DNA of 13,435 nt from CAZXBB01 sp964638815 (lineage in GTDB: Bacteria; Planctomycetota; Phycisphaerae; Phycisphaerales; SM1A02), in assembly GCA_964638815.1 (NCBI GenBank), contig CAZXBB010000395.1, positions 1 to 13,435 on the forward strand, given 5' to 3'. Position numbers and translations under genes: made by a program. A model generated the notes under the pieces. The model had not been told where the DNA came from, made no database searches, and saw only the letters and a list, made by a program, of their open reading frames with translations. Of this stretch, positions 1 to 5,983 are shown in pieces. How positions within the stretch are numbered: the stretch's first letter is position 1; every line of letters begins with the position of its first letter.

Positions 1-1088
1 ACCTCCAGCGTCGAGTTGCTCAGTCCGACGTCGTACGTCCCGACCTTGTTCTCGCGAATGACGGTCGCGACCGCGTTGTCCAGCGTCTCCGCCCGCTCCT
101 TCTCGCCGAGCCAGTCGAACATGAGCTTGACGGTGAGCAGCATCGCCATCGGGTTGACCTTGTACATGCCGTCGTACTTCGGCGCGGAGCCGTGGGTCGG
201 CTCGAACACGGCGTAGTCGTCGCCGATGTTGGCCGCGGACGCGAAGCCGAGGCCGCCGACGAGGCCGGCGCAGAGGTCGGAGATGATGTCGCCGAACATG
301 TTCTCGGCGACGAGGACGTCGTAGTCCTGCGGGTTCTTGATCATCCACATGCAGATGGCGTCGATGTTCGCCTCCCACAGGGGGATGCCCGGGTAGTCCT
401 TCGCCACGGCGCGGGCGACGCGGGTCATGAGGCCTCCGGTCTCGCGCAGCACGTTCGGCTTCTCGACGAGCGTCACGGTCCTGCGCCCATGCGTCTTCGC
501 GTATTCGAACGCCTGGCGGACGATCGACTCGCAGCCCTGCCGGCTCATGATGCGCGTGGAGAGGGCCACGTTCTCGAGGCCCTTCTCCTTCCACTTCACC
601 ATCTTCGGGTTCGCGCAGAGCGCCTCGTAGACGCTCTCGGGCAGCGGGAAGAACTCGACGCCGCCGTACATGCCCTCGGTGTTCTCGCGGAAGACGACGA
701 GGTCGATGTCGTCGCGGTAGTTCAGCGGGTTGCCCGGGTACGCCCGGCACGGCCGCATGTTGGTGTGAAGGTTGAAGAGCTGCCGCAGCTTGACGATCGG
801 GCTGAAGTAGACGAGGCCCTTGTCCTTCAGCGGCGGCTCCAGCTCGTCATTCGCCTCGTCGCGCGGCTTGCTCGTGATGGCGCCGAAGAGCGCGCAGTCG
901 GTGTCCTTGAGGATGTCCACGGTGCGCGGCGGCAGCGGGTCGCCCTCGGTGCACCAGAACTTCCAGCCGATGTCGGCCGGCACGTACTCGGCGTCGAATT
1001 TCATCGCGTCGAGGACGATTCGCGCCGCTTCCATGACGTCGTTTCCGACGCCGTCACCGGGCATCCAGGCGATCCGATACTGGGGCAT
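1..1088 (-). CDS. Isocitrate/isopropylmalate-family dehydrogenase (decarboxylating), C-terminus cut by window edge
   Basis: The reading frame starts at ATG 1088 and runs open off the left edge, giving 362 complete codons; family members are usually about 330-430 residues, so little is missing. It begins MPQYRIAWMPGDGVGNDVM, the family's N-terminal nucleotide-binding strand. Visible family landmarks are the substrate-site helix SPIVKLRQLFNLHTNMRPC, RENTEGMYGG, the catalytic-lysine segment EKPNVLRETGG (K210), the metal-binding stretch MFGDIISDLCAGLVGGLG, and the cofactor motif THGSAPKYDGMYKVNP. K304 and Y305 of that motif match the pair that favours NADP in E. coli isocitrate dehydrogenase, so NADP use is likely (inference). 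The enzyme should oxidise and decarboxylate a 2-hydroxy-3-carboxy acid such as isocitrate in the cytoplasm. Homoisocitrate or isopropylmalate remain possible. The homoaconitase-like gene upstream on the same strand makes isocitrate or homoisocitrate the better candidates. Confidence 0.9.
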   Translation of the reverse strand, partial: MPQYRIAWMPGDGVGNDVMEAARIVLDAMKFDAEYVPADIGWKFWCTEGDPLPPRTVDILKDTDCALFGAITSKPRDEANDELEPPLKDKGLVYFSPIVKLRQLFNLHTNMRPCRAYPGNPLNYRDDIDLVVFRENTEGMYGGVEFFPLPESVYEALCANPKMVKWKEKGLENVALSTRIMSRQGCESIVRQAFEYAKTHGRRTVTLVEKPNVLRETGGLMTRVARAVAKDYPGIPLWEANIDAICMWMIKNPQDYDVLVAENMFGDIISDLCAGLVGGLGFASAANIGDDYAVFEPTHGSAPKYDGMYKVNPMAMLLTVKLMFDWLGEKERAETLDNAVATVIRENKVGTYDVGLSNSTLE

Positions 1089-1120
1089 GGCTGAGGATCC
1101 GTGGGTCGGGGCCGGGGGGC

Positions 1121-1155
1121 CGGAGCTCGGAGCTCGGAGCTCGGGGGTCGGGGGT
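1121..1155. repeat. Heptamer tandem tract (CGGAGCT)x3 then (CGGGGGT)x2
   Basis: Five consecutive 7-bp units lie in the 258-bp spacer between the dehydrogenase start and the lipoprotein gene, inside the predicted 5' untranslated region of the dehydrogenase. The first three units are identical, as are the last two. The GAGCTC overlaps between units are palindromic. No function is evident. Confidence 0.85.
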
Positions 1156-1173
1156 CCGTCGTGCGGGGCGCGG

Positions 1174-1182
1174 AGTATAGCA
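1174..1182 (-). promoter_or_regulatory. Probable extended -10 promoter for the dehydrogenase gene
   Basis: On the minus strand this reads TGCTATACT: a TGn extension followed by TATACT, five of six matches to the sigma70 -10 consensus. It lies about 85 nt before the ATG at 1088. No good -35 hexamer is present; that position falls in a 13-bp tandem repeat. The rest of the spacer is GC-rich, so this AT-rich element stands out. Confidence 0.45.
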
Positions 1183-1195
1183 ATGGGGTCGGCAC

Positions 1196-1259
1196 GGGTC
1201 GGCCTGACGGGTCGGCCTGACGGGTCGGCCTCACGGGTCGGCCTCACGGGTCGGCCTCC
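1196..1259. repeat. 13-bp tandem repeat, 4 full units plus a partial
   Basis: The unit is GGGTCGGCCTGAC (two copies) changing to GGGTCGGCCTCAC (two copies), followed by a 12-bp partial unit. A truncated copy (GGGTCGGCAC) sits just before it at 1186. The array lies upstream of the dehydrogenase's probable -10 element. No coding role or palindromic operator is apparent. Confidence 0.9.
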
Positions 1260-1346
1260 GCGCACGGCGGAACCCGGGTGCCGGAAGCCGGGCGCGGCGC
1301 TCGCTGGCCCCCTCTTGCGCGAAGGAGAGGAAACCGCATCCGCCGC

Positions 1347-1883
1347 TCACTGCCGCGTCAGCACCCACTCCGCGCGCCGGTCCACGCCGTTCGGCGCACC
1401 GGAGATCTCCATGCGCAACCCGCCGTCCGGGGCGAGCTCGTACACGATGCGCTGCGGAAAGTCGTGCTCCGGATTCTCGAACACGACCGCGTCGCCCGTG
1501 ACGCCGACCAGCCGGAACGGCGTCGGCGGCTGGCGTCCCTTCGGGCTGGCGAGGTAGACGAGCGTGCCGTCTTCCTGCGCCTCGATGCACAGGTTCTCGA
1601 AGAAGACCGTCTTCCCGTTCGCGATCACGCGGTTCATGCCGAACATCGTCCCGGCGCGGGGCGGCGTCCAGTACTCCTCGGTGCGGCGGCCGCGATCGTC
1701 GGTGCGCGCCCACGCGCCCTCGAGCCACGCCACGGGCGCGAAGGCCGGATCGTCGGGCACGCTCGCGGCGGTCGGGGCAGGCGTGCTCGCGCAGCCGGCG
1801 AACGTGACCGCGGCGGCAAGAGCGGCGAGAGCGGCAAGGGCGGCAGGCGCCAGAACAGGCGAGAGCAAGCGGCGTGATGTCAT
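1347..1883 (-). CDS. Putative lipoprotein with DUF6265-type beta-barrel domain
   Basis: A 178-residue protein beginning with basic residues and an alanine/leucine-rich hydrophobic stretch that ends in FAGC, a lipobox with the lipidated cysteine at about C31. It is therefore probably anchored to a membrane outside the cytoplasm. The mature part carries WLEGAW, EEYWTPPRAGTMFGMNR, LVYLASPKG and VFENPEHDFPQRIVYEL. This run of motifs is one I recognise from the DUF6265 family, a small lipocalin-like fold of unknown function. The gene starts 25 bp after the stop of the homoaconitase-like gene on the same strand and is probably co-transcribed with it. A weak GGAG lies about 8 nt before the start. 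No catalytic residues can be assigned. Confidence 0.85.
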   Translation of the reverse strand: MTSRRLLSPVLAPAALAALAALAAAVTFAGCASTPAPTAASVPDDPAFAPVAWLEGAWARTDDRGRRTEEYWTPPRAGTMFGMNRVIANGKTVFFENLCIEAQEDGTLVYLASPKGRQPPTPFRLVGVTGDAVVFENPEHDFPQRIVYELAPDGGLRMEISGAPNGVDRRAEWVLTRQ

Positions 1884-1908
1884 CGAACGGCTCCGGGAAG
1901 GCGCGTGG

Positions 1909-3894
1909 TCATGAATGGGTCGCCGCGGACTCCAGCCGGCGCTTCACGAGCGCCTCCGCCCCGCCGGCGACGATCAGCTCCTGGGCGACGGGGCTGAGCG
2001 GTGGGAAGGCGAACTCCCGGCCGCCGGTGCGGATCACCGACGCGCCGTAGTCGATCGCCAGGTCCGGCCCCGGCACGGTGGCGCCGGCGGCGTCCGCGTA
2101 CGTGCTCCGCAGGACTTCGACCAGCTCGGGGCACTCGAACACGACGAACCCGTTGTTGAACGCGTTGCGTTTGTACGTTTCGCTGAACGACGCGGCGATC
2201 ACGCACGCGATGCCGCGGATCTTCAGGCACGTCGCGGCCTGCTCGCGCGACGAGCCGGTGCCGAAGTTCCGTCCGGCCACGATCACGTCACCGGGCCGCG
2301 CGACGCCGTCGAACGCCGGGTCGTAGTTCGCCATCGCAGCGGCGGCCATCTCCTCGGGCGTCACGTCGTCGCGGTAGGTGAGCGTGCCCGCGTAGATCCC
2401 GTCCGTGTTCAGGTTGTCCACCGGCAGCCAGAGCGCGCGCCCGGACACCTCGGCCGGGAAGCCGTCGAGGATCCGGACGCCGCCGGCGCCGCCTCGCGGG
2501 CGCGCTCCATGCGTCGCGACCGAGTGCCGCGCGGTGACGTCCTCGAACGGCGTCGGCGCGCAGATGTAACCCGCGATCGCCGATGCCGCGACCACGGCGG
2601 GGCTGCCGAGGTACGCCTGCGCGTCGCGGCTGCCCATGCGCCCCTTGAAGTTGCGGTTCGTCGCGCTGATCGCGACCTGTCCCGGCTCGAGCGTCCCGCG
2701 TCCGAGACCGATGCACGTACCGCACCCCGGCGGCAGGGGGATCGCACCGGCATTGAGCAGAGTCCGCCAGTAGCCCTCGGTCTCGGCCTGCGTCTGCACG
2801 TTCGCCGACGCGGCCGCCACGTAGAACTCCACGCCGTCCGCGACCTTCCGGTCGCCGACGACGTCCGCCGCGGCGGCGAGGTCCTCGAGGCGGGCGTTCA
2901 CGCAGCTCAGGAGATACGCCTTGTCGATCTTCACGCGTCGCTTCTCGATATCTGGCAGCGCGTGCATCACCTTGACGTGGTCGGGTCCGGAGACGTGCGG
3001 GATGACGGTCGCCAGGTCAAGCACGAGGTCCACCGCGTAGTGCGCACCGGCGTCGGCGGCGGGGCGCTCGGCGTACCAGCGGTCGACGTCCCCGCGGGTG
3101 AACGCGTGGGCGGCCTTGCGTTTCGCGAGGTAATCGGCGCGTCCAGAGAGGTAGTCGCGCAGCACCGCGTCGAACGGGAACACGCCGGCGAGCGCCCCCC
3201 ACTCGGTCGTCATGTTCGCGATCGACATGCGCTGGTCCATGCTCATCGCGCCGATCCCCTCGTCGCCCGTGAACTCGACGGCCATGTTCAGCACTTCGTC
3301 CTGGTTGAACAGACCGCAGAGCGCGATGATCACGTCCTTACCGACGACGCCCGGCCTCAGCCGCCCTTCGAGCGTGACCCGCGCGACCTGCGGCACCTGC
3401 CACCACGTCTGCCCCGTCGCCCAGATCGCCGCGGCGTCCGTGCGCACGACCGGCGTCCCGAGCGCGGCCGCCGCCCCGTAGAGGTTCGAGTGCGAGTCGC
3501 TGCCGACCACCATGCTGCCGGGCGTGACGTAGCCCTCCTCGACCATCACCTGGTGGGAGATGCCGGTCCCGGCCGGGTAGAAGTCAACGCCCTGCTCGCG
3601 GGCGAAGGCCTCGATCTTCGCGTACTTCCCGAGGTTCTCGGGTGTGGTGTTCTGGATGTCGTGATCGATCGCGAAGACCGGCTGCCGCGGATCGCGGATC
3701 CGCGTCGCCCCGATCGTGCGGAACTTGCTCATGACCGCCGACGTGTTGTCGTGCGTCATGACATGTTTCGGCCGGATACTCACGATCTCGCCGGCGTAGA
3801 CCCGCTGGCCTTCTTCGAGGCCGACGGTGTGCGCGGTGGCGATCTTCTCGACGAGCGTCTGCGGGTCGGGCCTGAGCGTCTGCGGGTCGGACAT
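1909..3894 (-). CDS. Aconitase-superfamily hydratase, single-chain homoaconitase (Lys4)-like
   Basis: A 661-residue protein carrying both halves of the family in one chain. The catalytic large domain spans about 1-450 (MTHDNTSAVMSKF, GSDSHSNLYGA, RTDAAAIWATGQTWWQVP). The swivel domain spans about 480-660 and has GRNFGTGSSREQA (S548, S549, R550). The 4Fe-4S cysteines are C331 (LLSCVNARLEDL), C391 and C394 (PPGCGTCIG). ISATNRNFKGRMGSRDA and the overall length resemble fungal-type homoaconitase and related bacterial fused enzymes. TCA aconitases are longer (about 750-900 residues), and LeuC/LeuD are separate chains. The enzyme should isomerise citrate or homocitrate by dehydration and rehydration in the cytoplasm. 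It starts 8 bp after the HD-domain gene. Its N-terminus contains a 21-bp-period duplication (DPQTL twice). Which tricarboxylate it uses is not determined. Confidence 0.9.
   Translation of the reverse strand: MSDPQTLRPDPQTLVEKIATAHTVGLEEGQRVYAGEIVSIRPKHVMTHDNTSAVMSKFRTIGATRIRDPRQPVFAIDHDIQNTTPENLGKYAKIEAFAREQGVDFYPAGTGISHQVMVEEGYVTPGSMVVGSDSHSNLYGAAAALGTPVVRTDAAAIWATGQTWWQVPQVARVTLEGRLRPGVVGKDVIIALCGLFNQDEVLNMAVEFTGDEGIGAMSMDQRMSIANMTTEWGALAGVFPFDAVLRDYLSGRADYLAKRKAAHAFTRGDVDRWYAERPAADAGAHYAVDLVLDLATVIPHVSGPDHVKVMHALPDIEKRRVKIDKAYLLSCVNARLEDLAAAADVVGDRKVADGVEFYVAAASANVQTQAETEGYWRTLLNAGAIPLPPGCGTCIGLGRGTLEPGQVAISATNRNFKGRMGSRDAQAYLGSPAVVAASAIAGYICAPTPFEDVTARHSVATHGARPRGGAGGVRILDGFPAEVSGRALWLPVDNLNTDGIYAGTLTYRDDVTPEEMAAAAMANYDPAFDGVARPGDVIVAGRNFGTGSSREQAATCLKIRGIACVIAASFSETYKRNAFNNGFVVFECPELVEVLRSTYADAAGATVPGPDLAIDYGASVIRTGGREFAFPPLSPVAQELIVAGGAEALVKRRLESAATHS
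3853..3890. repeat. Direct repeat of 17 bp at 21-bp period in the start of the hydratase gene
   Basis: Two identical copies of GAGCGTCTGCGGGTCGG (3853-3869 and 3874-3890) encode the duplicated DPQTL at residues 3-7 and 10-14. The duplication is in frame and lies before the conserved domain. Confidence 0.85.
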
Positions 3895-3902
3895 ATCGCG
3901 TG

Positions 3903-4478
3903 CTACTTTCGGCTGCCGAGAAACTTCGCGATATCGAAGTCCACGAAGTCCGCATGGTGGAAGATGATCGACTCGATCGACCGCTGCACCTTATCACCCT
4001 CGTGCGAGTGCGTCGCGATGATGTGCATCACCTCCGCGGGGAGGTCGTGCTTGTAGCACATCGCGACGCCGGAGAAGGGGTGACGGAGCATCTCGCCGTA
4101 GTGGCCCTTGATCACGTTGCCCGCCGCGTCCTTATCGTATTCGAGCGGCTTGCCGACGTCGGCGAGCAGCGAGCCGGCCAGAAGATGATCGCGGTGGATC
4201 GGGATCTTCTCGCCGAAGATCCGCCCCAGCACATCGGCGATGGCGAGGCACTGGAGCGCGCAGCTCCGCACGTGGTCGATGAACGTCAGGTCGATGTCGC
4301 CGGCGAGCAGCGTGAACTTCACGGCCCGCAGCTCGTCGAACGTCCAGCCCTTGCCGCCGCAGCCGTTGGTGAGGGCTTCGTCCCAGACGGCGGCGACCTT
4401 GTCACGCAGCGACGCGTCGGTGATCTGCTCGAGTTCGGGGAGGAGTTTCGCGATGTCGGCCGTGGTGTGCTTCGGCAT
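3903..4478 (-). CDS. HD-superfamily protein with altered HD dyad
   Basis: A 191-residue soluble helical protein. Its histidine pattern fits an HD phosphohydrolase fold: H69 in FIDHVRSCAL, the HD position in LLADVGK (residues 104-110), H133 in RHPFSG, H157 and H159 in ATHSHEGD, and HHADFVDFD near the C-terminus. The HD dyad itself reads A106-D107, so the metal-binding histidine is replaced by alanine. The remaining histidines could still hold metal, or the protein may be a non-catalytic or atypical member. It is the first gene of a cluster with the homoaconitase-like gene (8-bp gap). Its start has a -10-like TATCCT 8 nt upstream and no Shine-Dalgarno, suggesting a leaderless transcript. Substrate unknown. 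Confidence 0.8.
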   Translation of the reverse strand: MPKHTTADIAKLLPELEQITDASLRDKVAAVWDEALTNGCGGKGWTFDELRAVKFTLLAGDIDLTFIDHVRSCALQCLAIADVLGRIFGEKIPIHRDHLLAGSLLADVGKPLEYDKDAAGNVIKGHYGEMLRHPFSGVAMCYKHDLPAEVMHIIATHSHEGDKVQRSIESIIFHHADFVDFDIAKFLGSRK

Positions 4479-4480
4479 GG

Positions 4481-4500
4481 GGCGACAGGATACCGTCGCC
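4481..4500. promoter_or_regulatory. Inverted repeat enclosing a -10-like element before the HD-domain gene
   Basis: GGCGAC (4481-4486) and its exact reverse complement GTCGCC (4495-4500) flank an 8-nt loop. On the minus strand the loop contains TATCCT (4492-4487), 8 nt before the ATG at 4478. A weak AGGACA lies 16 nt further upstream at the -35 position. The element may be a promoter with a short operator; it could instead act as a weak hairpin after the upstream gene, which stops at 4515. Confidence 0.4.
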
Positions 4501-4514
4501 GCGGATTCTGTCCT

Positions 4515-5327
4515 TCAGCAGCTCCCCCACGCCGCCAGCATGATCAGGATCTCCTGGAACCCGACGTTGCGGTCGCCGTCGAGGTCCGCCACGCACGCGC
4601 CGCACGGCGGGTCGCACGGCCCCCAGCTCCGGAGCACCTCGAGCAGATCGCCGAGGCCGACGTCGCGGCTGCGATCGAGGTCCGGGCGGCAGTCGATCGG
4701 GATGATCTCCTCGTCCTTGAAGGTCTCGTTGTCGCGCGTGAGCAGGTTCATCTGCCCGGTGACGACCTCGCCCTCGAGCACCGCGAACTGACCGAGCAGC
4801 ACGCGTCCGTCGACCGCGTACGACGCTTCGTCGTCCGGCGTGACGAAGATGCCCGCGTCACATTCGAAGTCCCCGACGAGTCCGTCGAGGCACGCGTTGT
4901 CATCGAGTCCGCACTTCGTGCCGTCGGCTTCCGTGCGCCCGAGCGTCAGGTACGTATCCCACTGGTTCGCCCAGATGCCCCTCGGCGTGAGATCCTCCGG
5001 TGCGCACGCGCTGTCGATCTCCGGCGGGGCGTTCTCGAACGCACCGTTGCTCGACGACATCGACCACGGCGAGCCCGGCTGAGTGAACACCGCGAGCACG
5101 CCGTCGTCGCCCTGCCCGTCGAAGTTCGCGTAGATCCGCCACACCGTCAGCCCCTCGAAGCCGTTGCAGACCCAGCCGTCGCCGACGAACGGCTCGGCGG
5201 TCACGTCGATGAAATCGGCCGACGCGGCCGACGTCGCGAGCAGCACCGAACCGAGCATCACCGAACCGGGCAGCACCGAACCGGGCAGCACCGAACCGGT
5301 ACACGCGTTGAACGCAGACAGACGCAT
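4515..5327 (-). CDS. Secreted protein with paired dockerin-like C-terminal motifs
   Basis: A 270-residue protein. The N-terminus is a signal peptide: hydrophobic stretch followed by SAASA, with predicted cleavage near residue 37. Its hydrophobic core is built from a 15-bp tandem repeat (GSVLP, GSVLP, GSVML, GSVLL). The middle, about 38-210, is acidic, rich in W, G and D with several cysteines, and I do not recognise it; it may be a calcium-stabilised beta domain. The last ~55 residues hold two calcium-loop/helix units, DLDRSRDVGLGDLLEVLRSWG and DLDGDRNVGFQEILIMLAAWG, each followed by a cysteine. Such pairs resemble type I dockerins and are common at the ends of Phycisphaerae exported proteins. 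GGGAGG lies 5 nt before the ATG, and a sigma70-like promoter lies further upstream. Function unknown. Confidence 0.85.
   Translation of the reverse strand: MRLSAFNACTGSVLPGSVLPGSVMLGSVLLATSAASADFIDVTAEPFVGDGWVCNGFEGLTVWRIYANFDGQGDDGVLAVFTQPGSPWSMSSSNGAFENAPPEIDSACAPEDLTPRGIWANQWDTYLTLGRTEADGTKCGLDDNACLDGLVGDFECDAGIFVTPDDEASYAVDGRVLLGQFAVLEGEVVTGQMNLLTRDNETFKDEEIIPIDCRPDLDRSRDVGLGDLLEVLRSWGPCDPPCGACVADLDGDRNVGFQEILIMLAAWGSC
5242..5301. repeat. 15-bp tandem repeat, 4 units, within a signal peptide
   Basis: Four adjacent 15-bp units of the form AGCACCGAACCGGGC with a few substitutions. They are in frame with the minus-strand gene and encode the GSV(L/M)(P/L) repeats of its signal-peptide core. 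Confidence 0.9.
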
Positions 5328-5332
5328 GATGA

Positions 5333-5338
5333 CCTCCC
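5333..5338 (-). promoter_or_regulatory. Strong Shine-Dalgarno site for the secreted dockerin-tailed protein
   Basis: The minus strand reads GGGAGG followed by 5 nt and ATG at 5327. It supports that ATG, which also begins a good signal peptide. Several other gene starts in the window have no such site. Confidence 0.7.
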
Positions 5339-5355
5339 GGCGGCAAAGGTTTCAG

Positions 5356-5383
5356 GCACGACCCTGGGGGCACGACCCTGGGG
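5356..5383. repeat. 14-bp direct repeat in a 5' untranslated region
   Basis: Two perfect copies of GCACGACCCTGGGG, followed by a third start (GCACAC), lie between the predicted promoter and the Shine-Dalgarno site of the secreted protein gene. Confidence 0.8.
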
Positions 5384-5419
5384 GCACACAGCCCTCCGGG
5401 CCCGTTCGCCGCGACGACC

Positions 5420-5447
5420 CTTATAGCGCGCCGCGTCCGGCTGTCAA
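5420..5447 (-). promoter_or_regulatory. Sigma70-type promoter for the secreted protein gene
   Basis: On the minus strand a perfect TTGACA (5447-5442) is separated by 16 nt from TATAAG (5425-5420). The -35 hexamer overlaps the TGA stop (5446-5444) of the GNAT gene. Transcription would start near 5413, giving an untranslated leader of about 85 nt with the 14-bp repeats and the GGGAGG site. It is the best match to the sigma70 consensus in the window. Confidence 0.65.
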
Positions 5448-5983
5448 ACCAAATCCCGCTTCAGCATCCCGTAGTGCACGAGATCGACGAAACGCCCGTC
5501 CTTGCGGATGTGCTCCGGGAACTCGCCCTCGCGTCTCATGCCGATCTTCTCGAGCACGCGGCCCGACGCGGGGTTGCCCTTCATGACGTGCGCATAGACG
5601 CGATGGAGGCCGCGGGTCTCGAAGGCGTAGCGGACCACGGCCCGCGCCGCCTCCGTGCAGTAGCCCTCGCCCCAGTACGGGACGCCGATCCAGTAGCCGA
5701 GCTCCGCGTGCTCGTGCGCCGGGGCGAGCACGAGCCCCACCGCACCGAGGAACGCTTCGTCCGCGCGGCGACACACCGCCCACGTCACCCCGTCGTCATC
5801 CGCGCACGCCTGCCCGTGCCGGCCGATCCACTCCGCGGCCGCGCCCGGCGGGTACGGGTGCGGAATGCGCAGCGTCGTCGCCGCGACTTCGCGGTCGCCC
5901 GCAAGACGCTCGACCTCCGGCGCGTCCGCGAGCGTGAACGCACGCAGGACGAGACGTTCGCACTGGAGCGTCGGCACGGTCAT
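5444..5983 (-). CDS. GNAT-family N-acetyltransferase (RimJ/RimL-like)
   Basis: A 179-residue protein with the RimJ/RimL-type acetyltransferase pattern: an N-terminal strand TLQCERLVLRAFTLADAPEV, the acetyl-CoA pyrophosphate loop YWGEGYCTEAARAVVRYAF, and the C-terminal GNPASGRVLEKIGMRREGEF segment. It should transfer an acetyl group from acetyl-CoA to an amine, possibly a protein N-terminus or a small molecule; the substrate cannot be told. Its ATG shares one base with the stop of the citryl-CoA-lyase-like gene (TGATG at 5985-5981), which indicates translational coupling and makes it the last gene of the operon. A role acting on the neighbouring acetyl-CoA enzymes is speculative. Confidence 0.9.
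   Translation of the reverse strand: MTVPTLQCERLVLRAFTLADAPEVERLAGDREVAATTLRIPHPYPPGAAAEWIGRHGQACADDDGVTWAVCRRADEAFLGAVGLVLAPAHEHAELGYWIGVPYWGEGYCTEAARAVVRYAFETRGLHRVYAHVMKGNPASGRVLEKIGMRREGEFPEHIRKDGRFVDLVHYGMLKRDLV

Noticed and set aside
1186..1259. The 13-bp array as a CRISPR or iteron origin
   Set aside because: Units are directly adjacent without spacers, and no replication or cas gene is nearby; a simple tandem repeat is sufficient.
1275..1297. CCCGG...CCGGG inverted repeat as a terminator after the lipoprotein gene
   Set aside because: The stem is only 5 bp in very GC-rich sequence, with no T-tract; such pairs are expected by chance here.
1915..4056. A 713-codon plus-strand open frame opposite the homoaconitase-like gene
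   Set aside because: Its translation is Arg/Val/Asp/His-rich with no recognisable motif, as expected antisense to a GC-rich gene. The minus-strand frame has complete family motifs.
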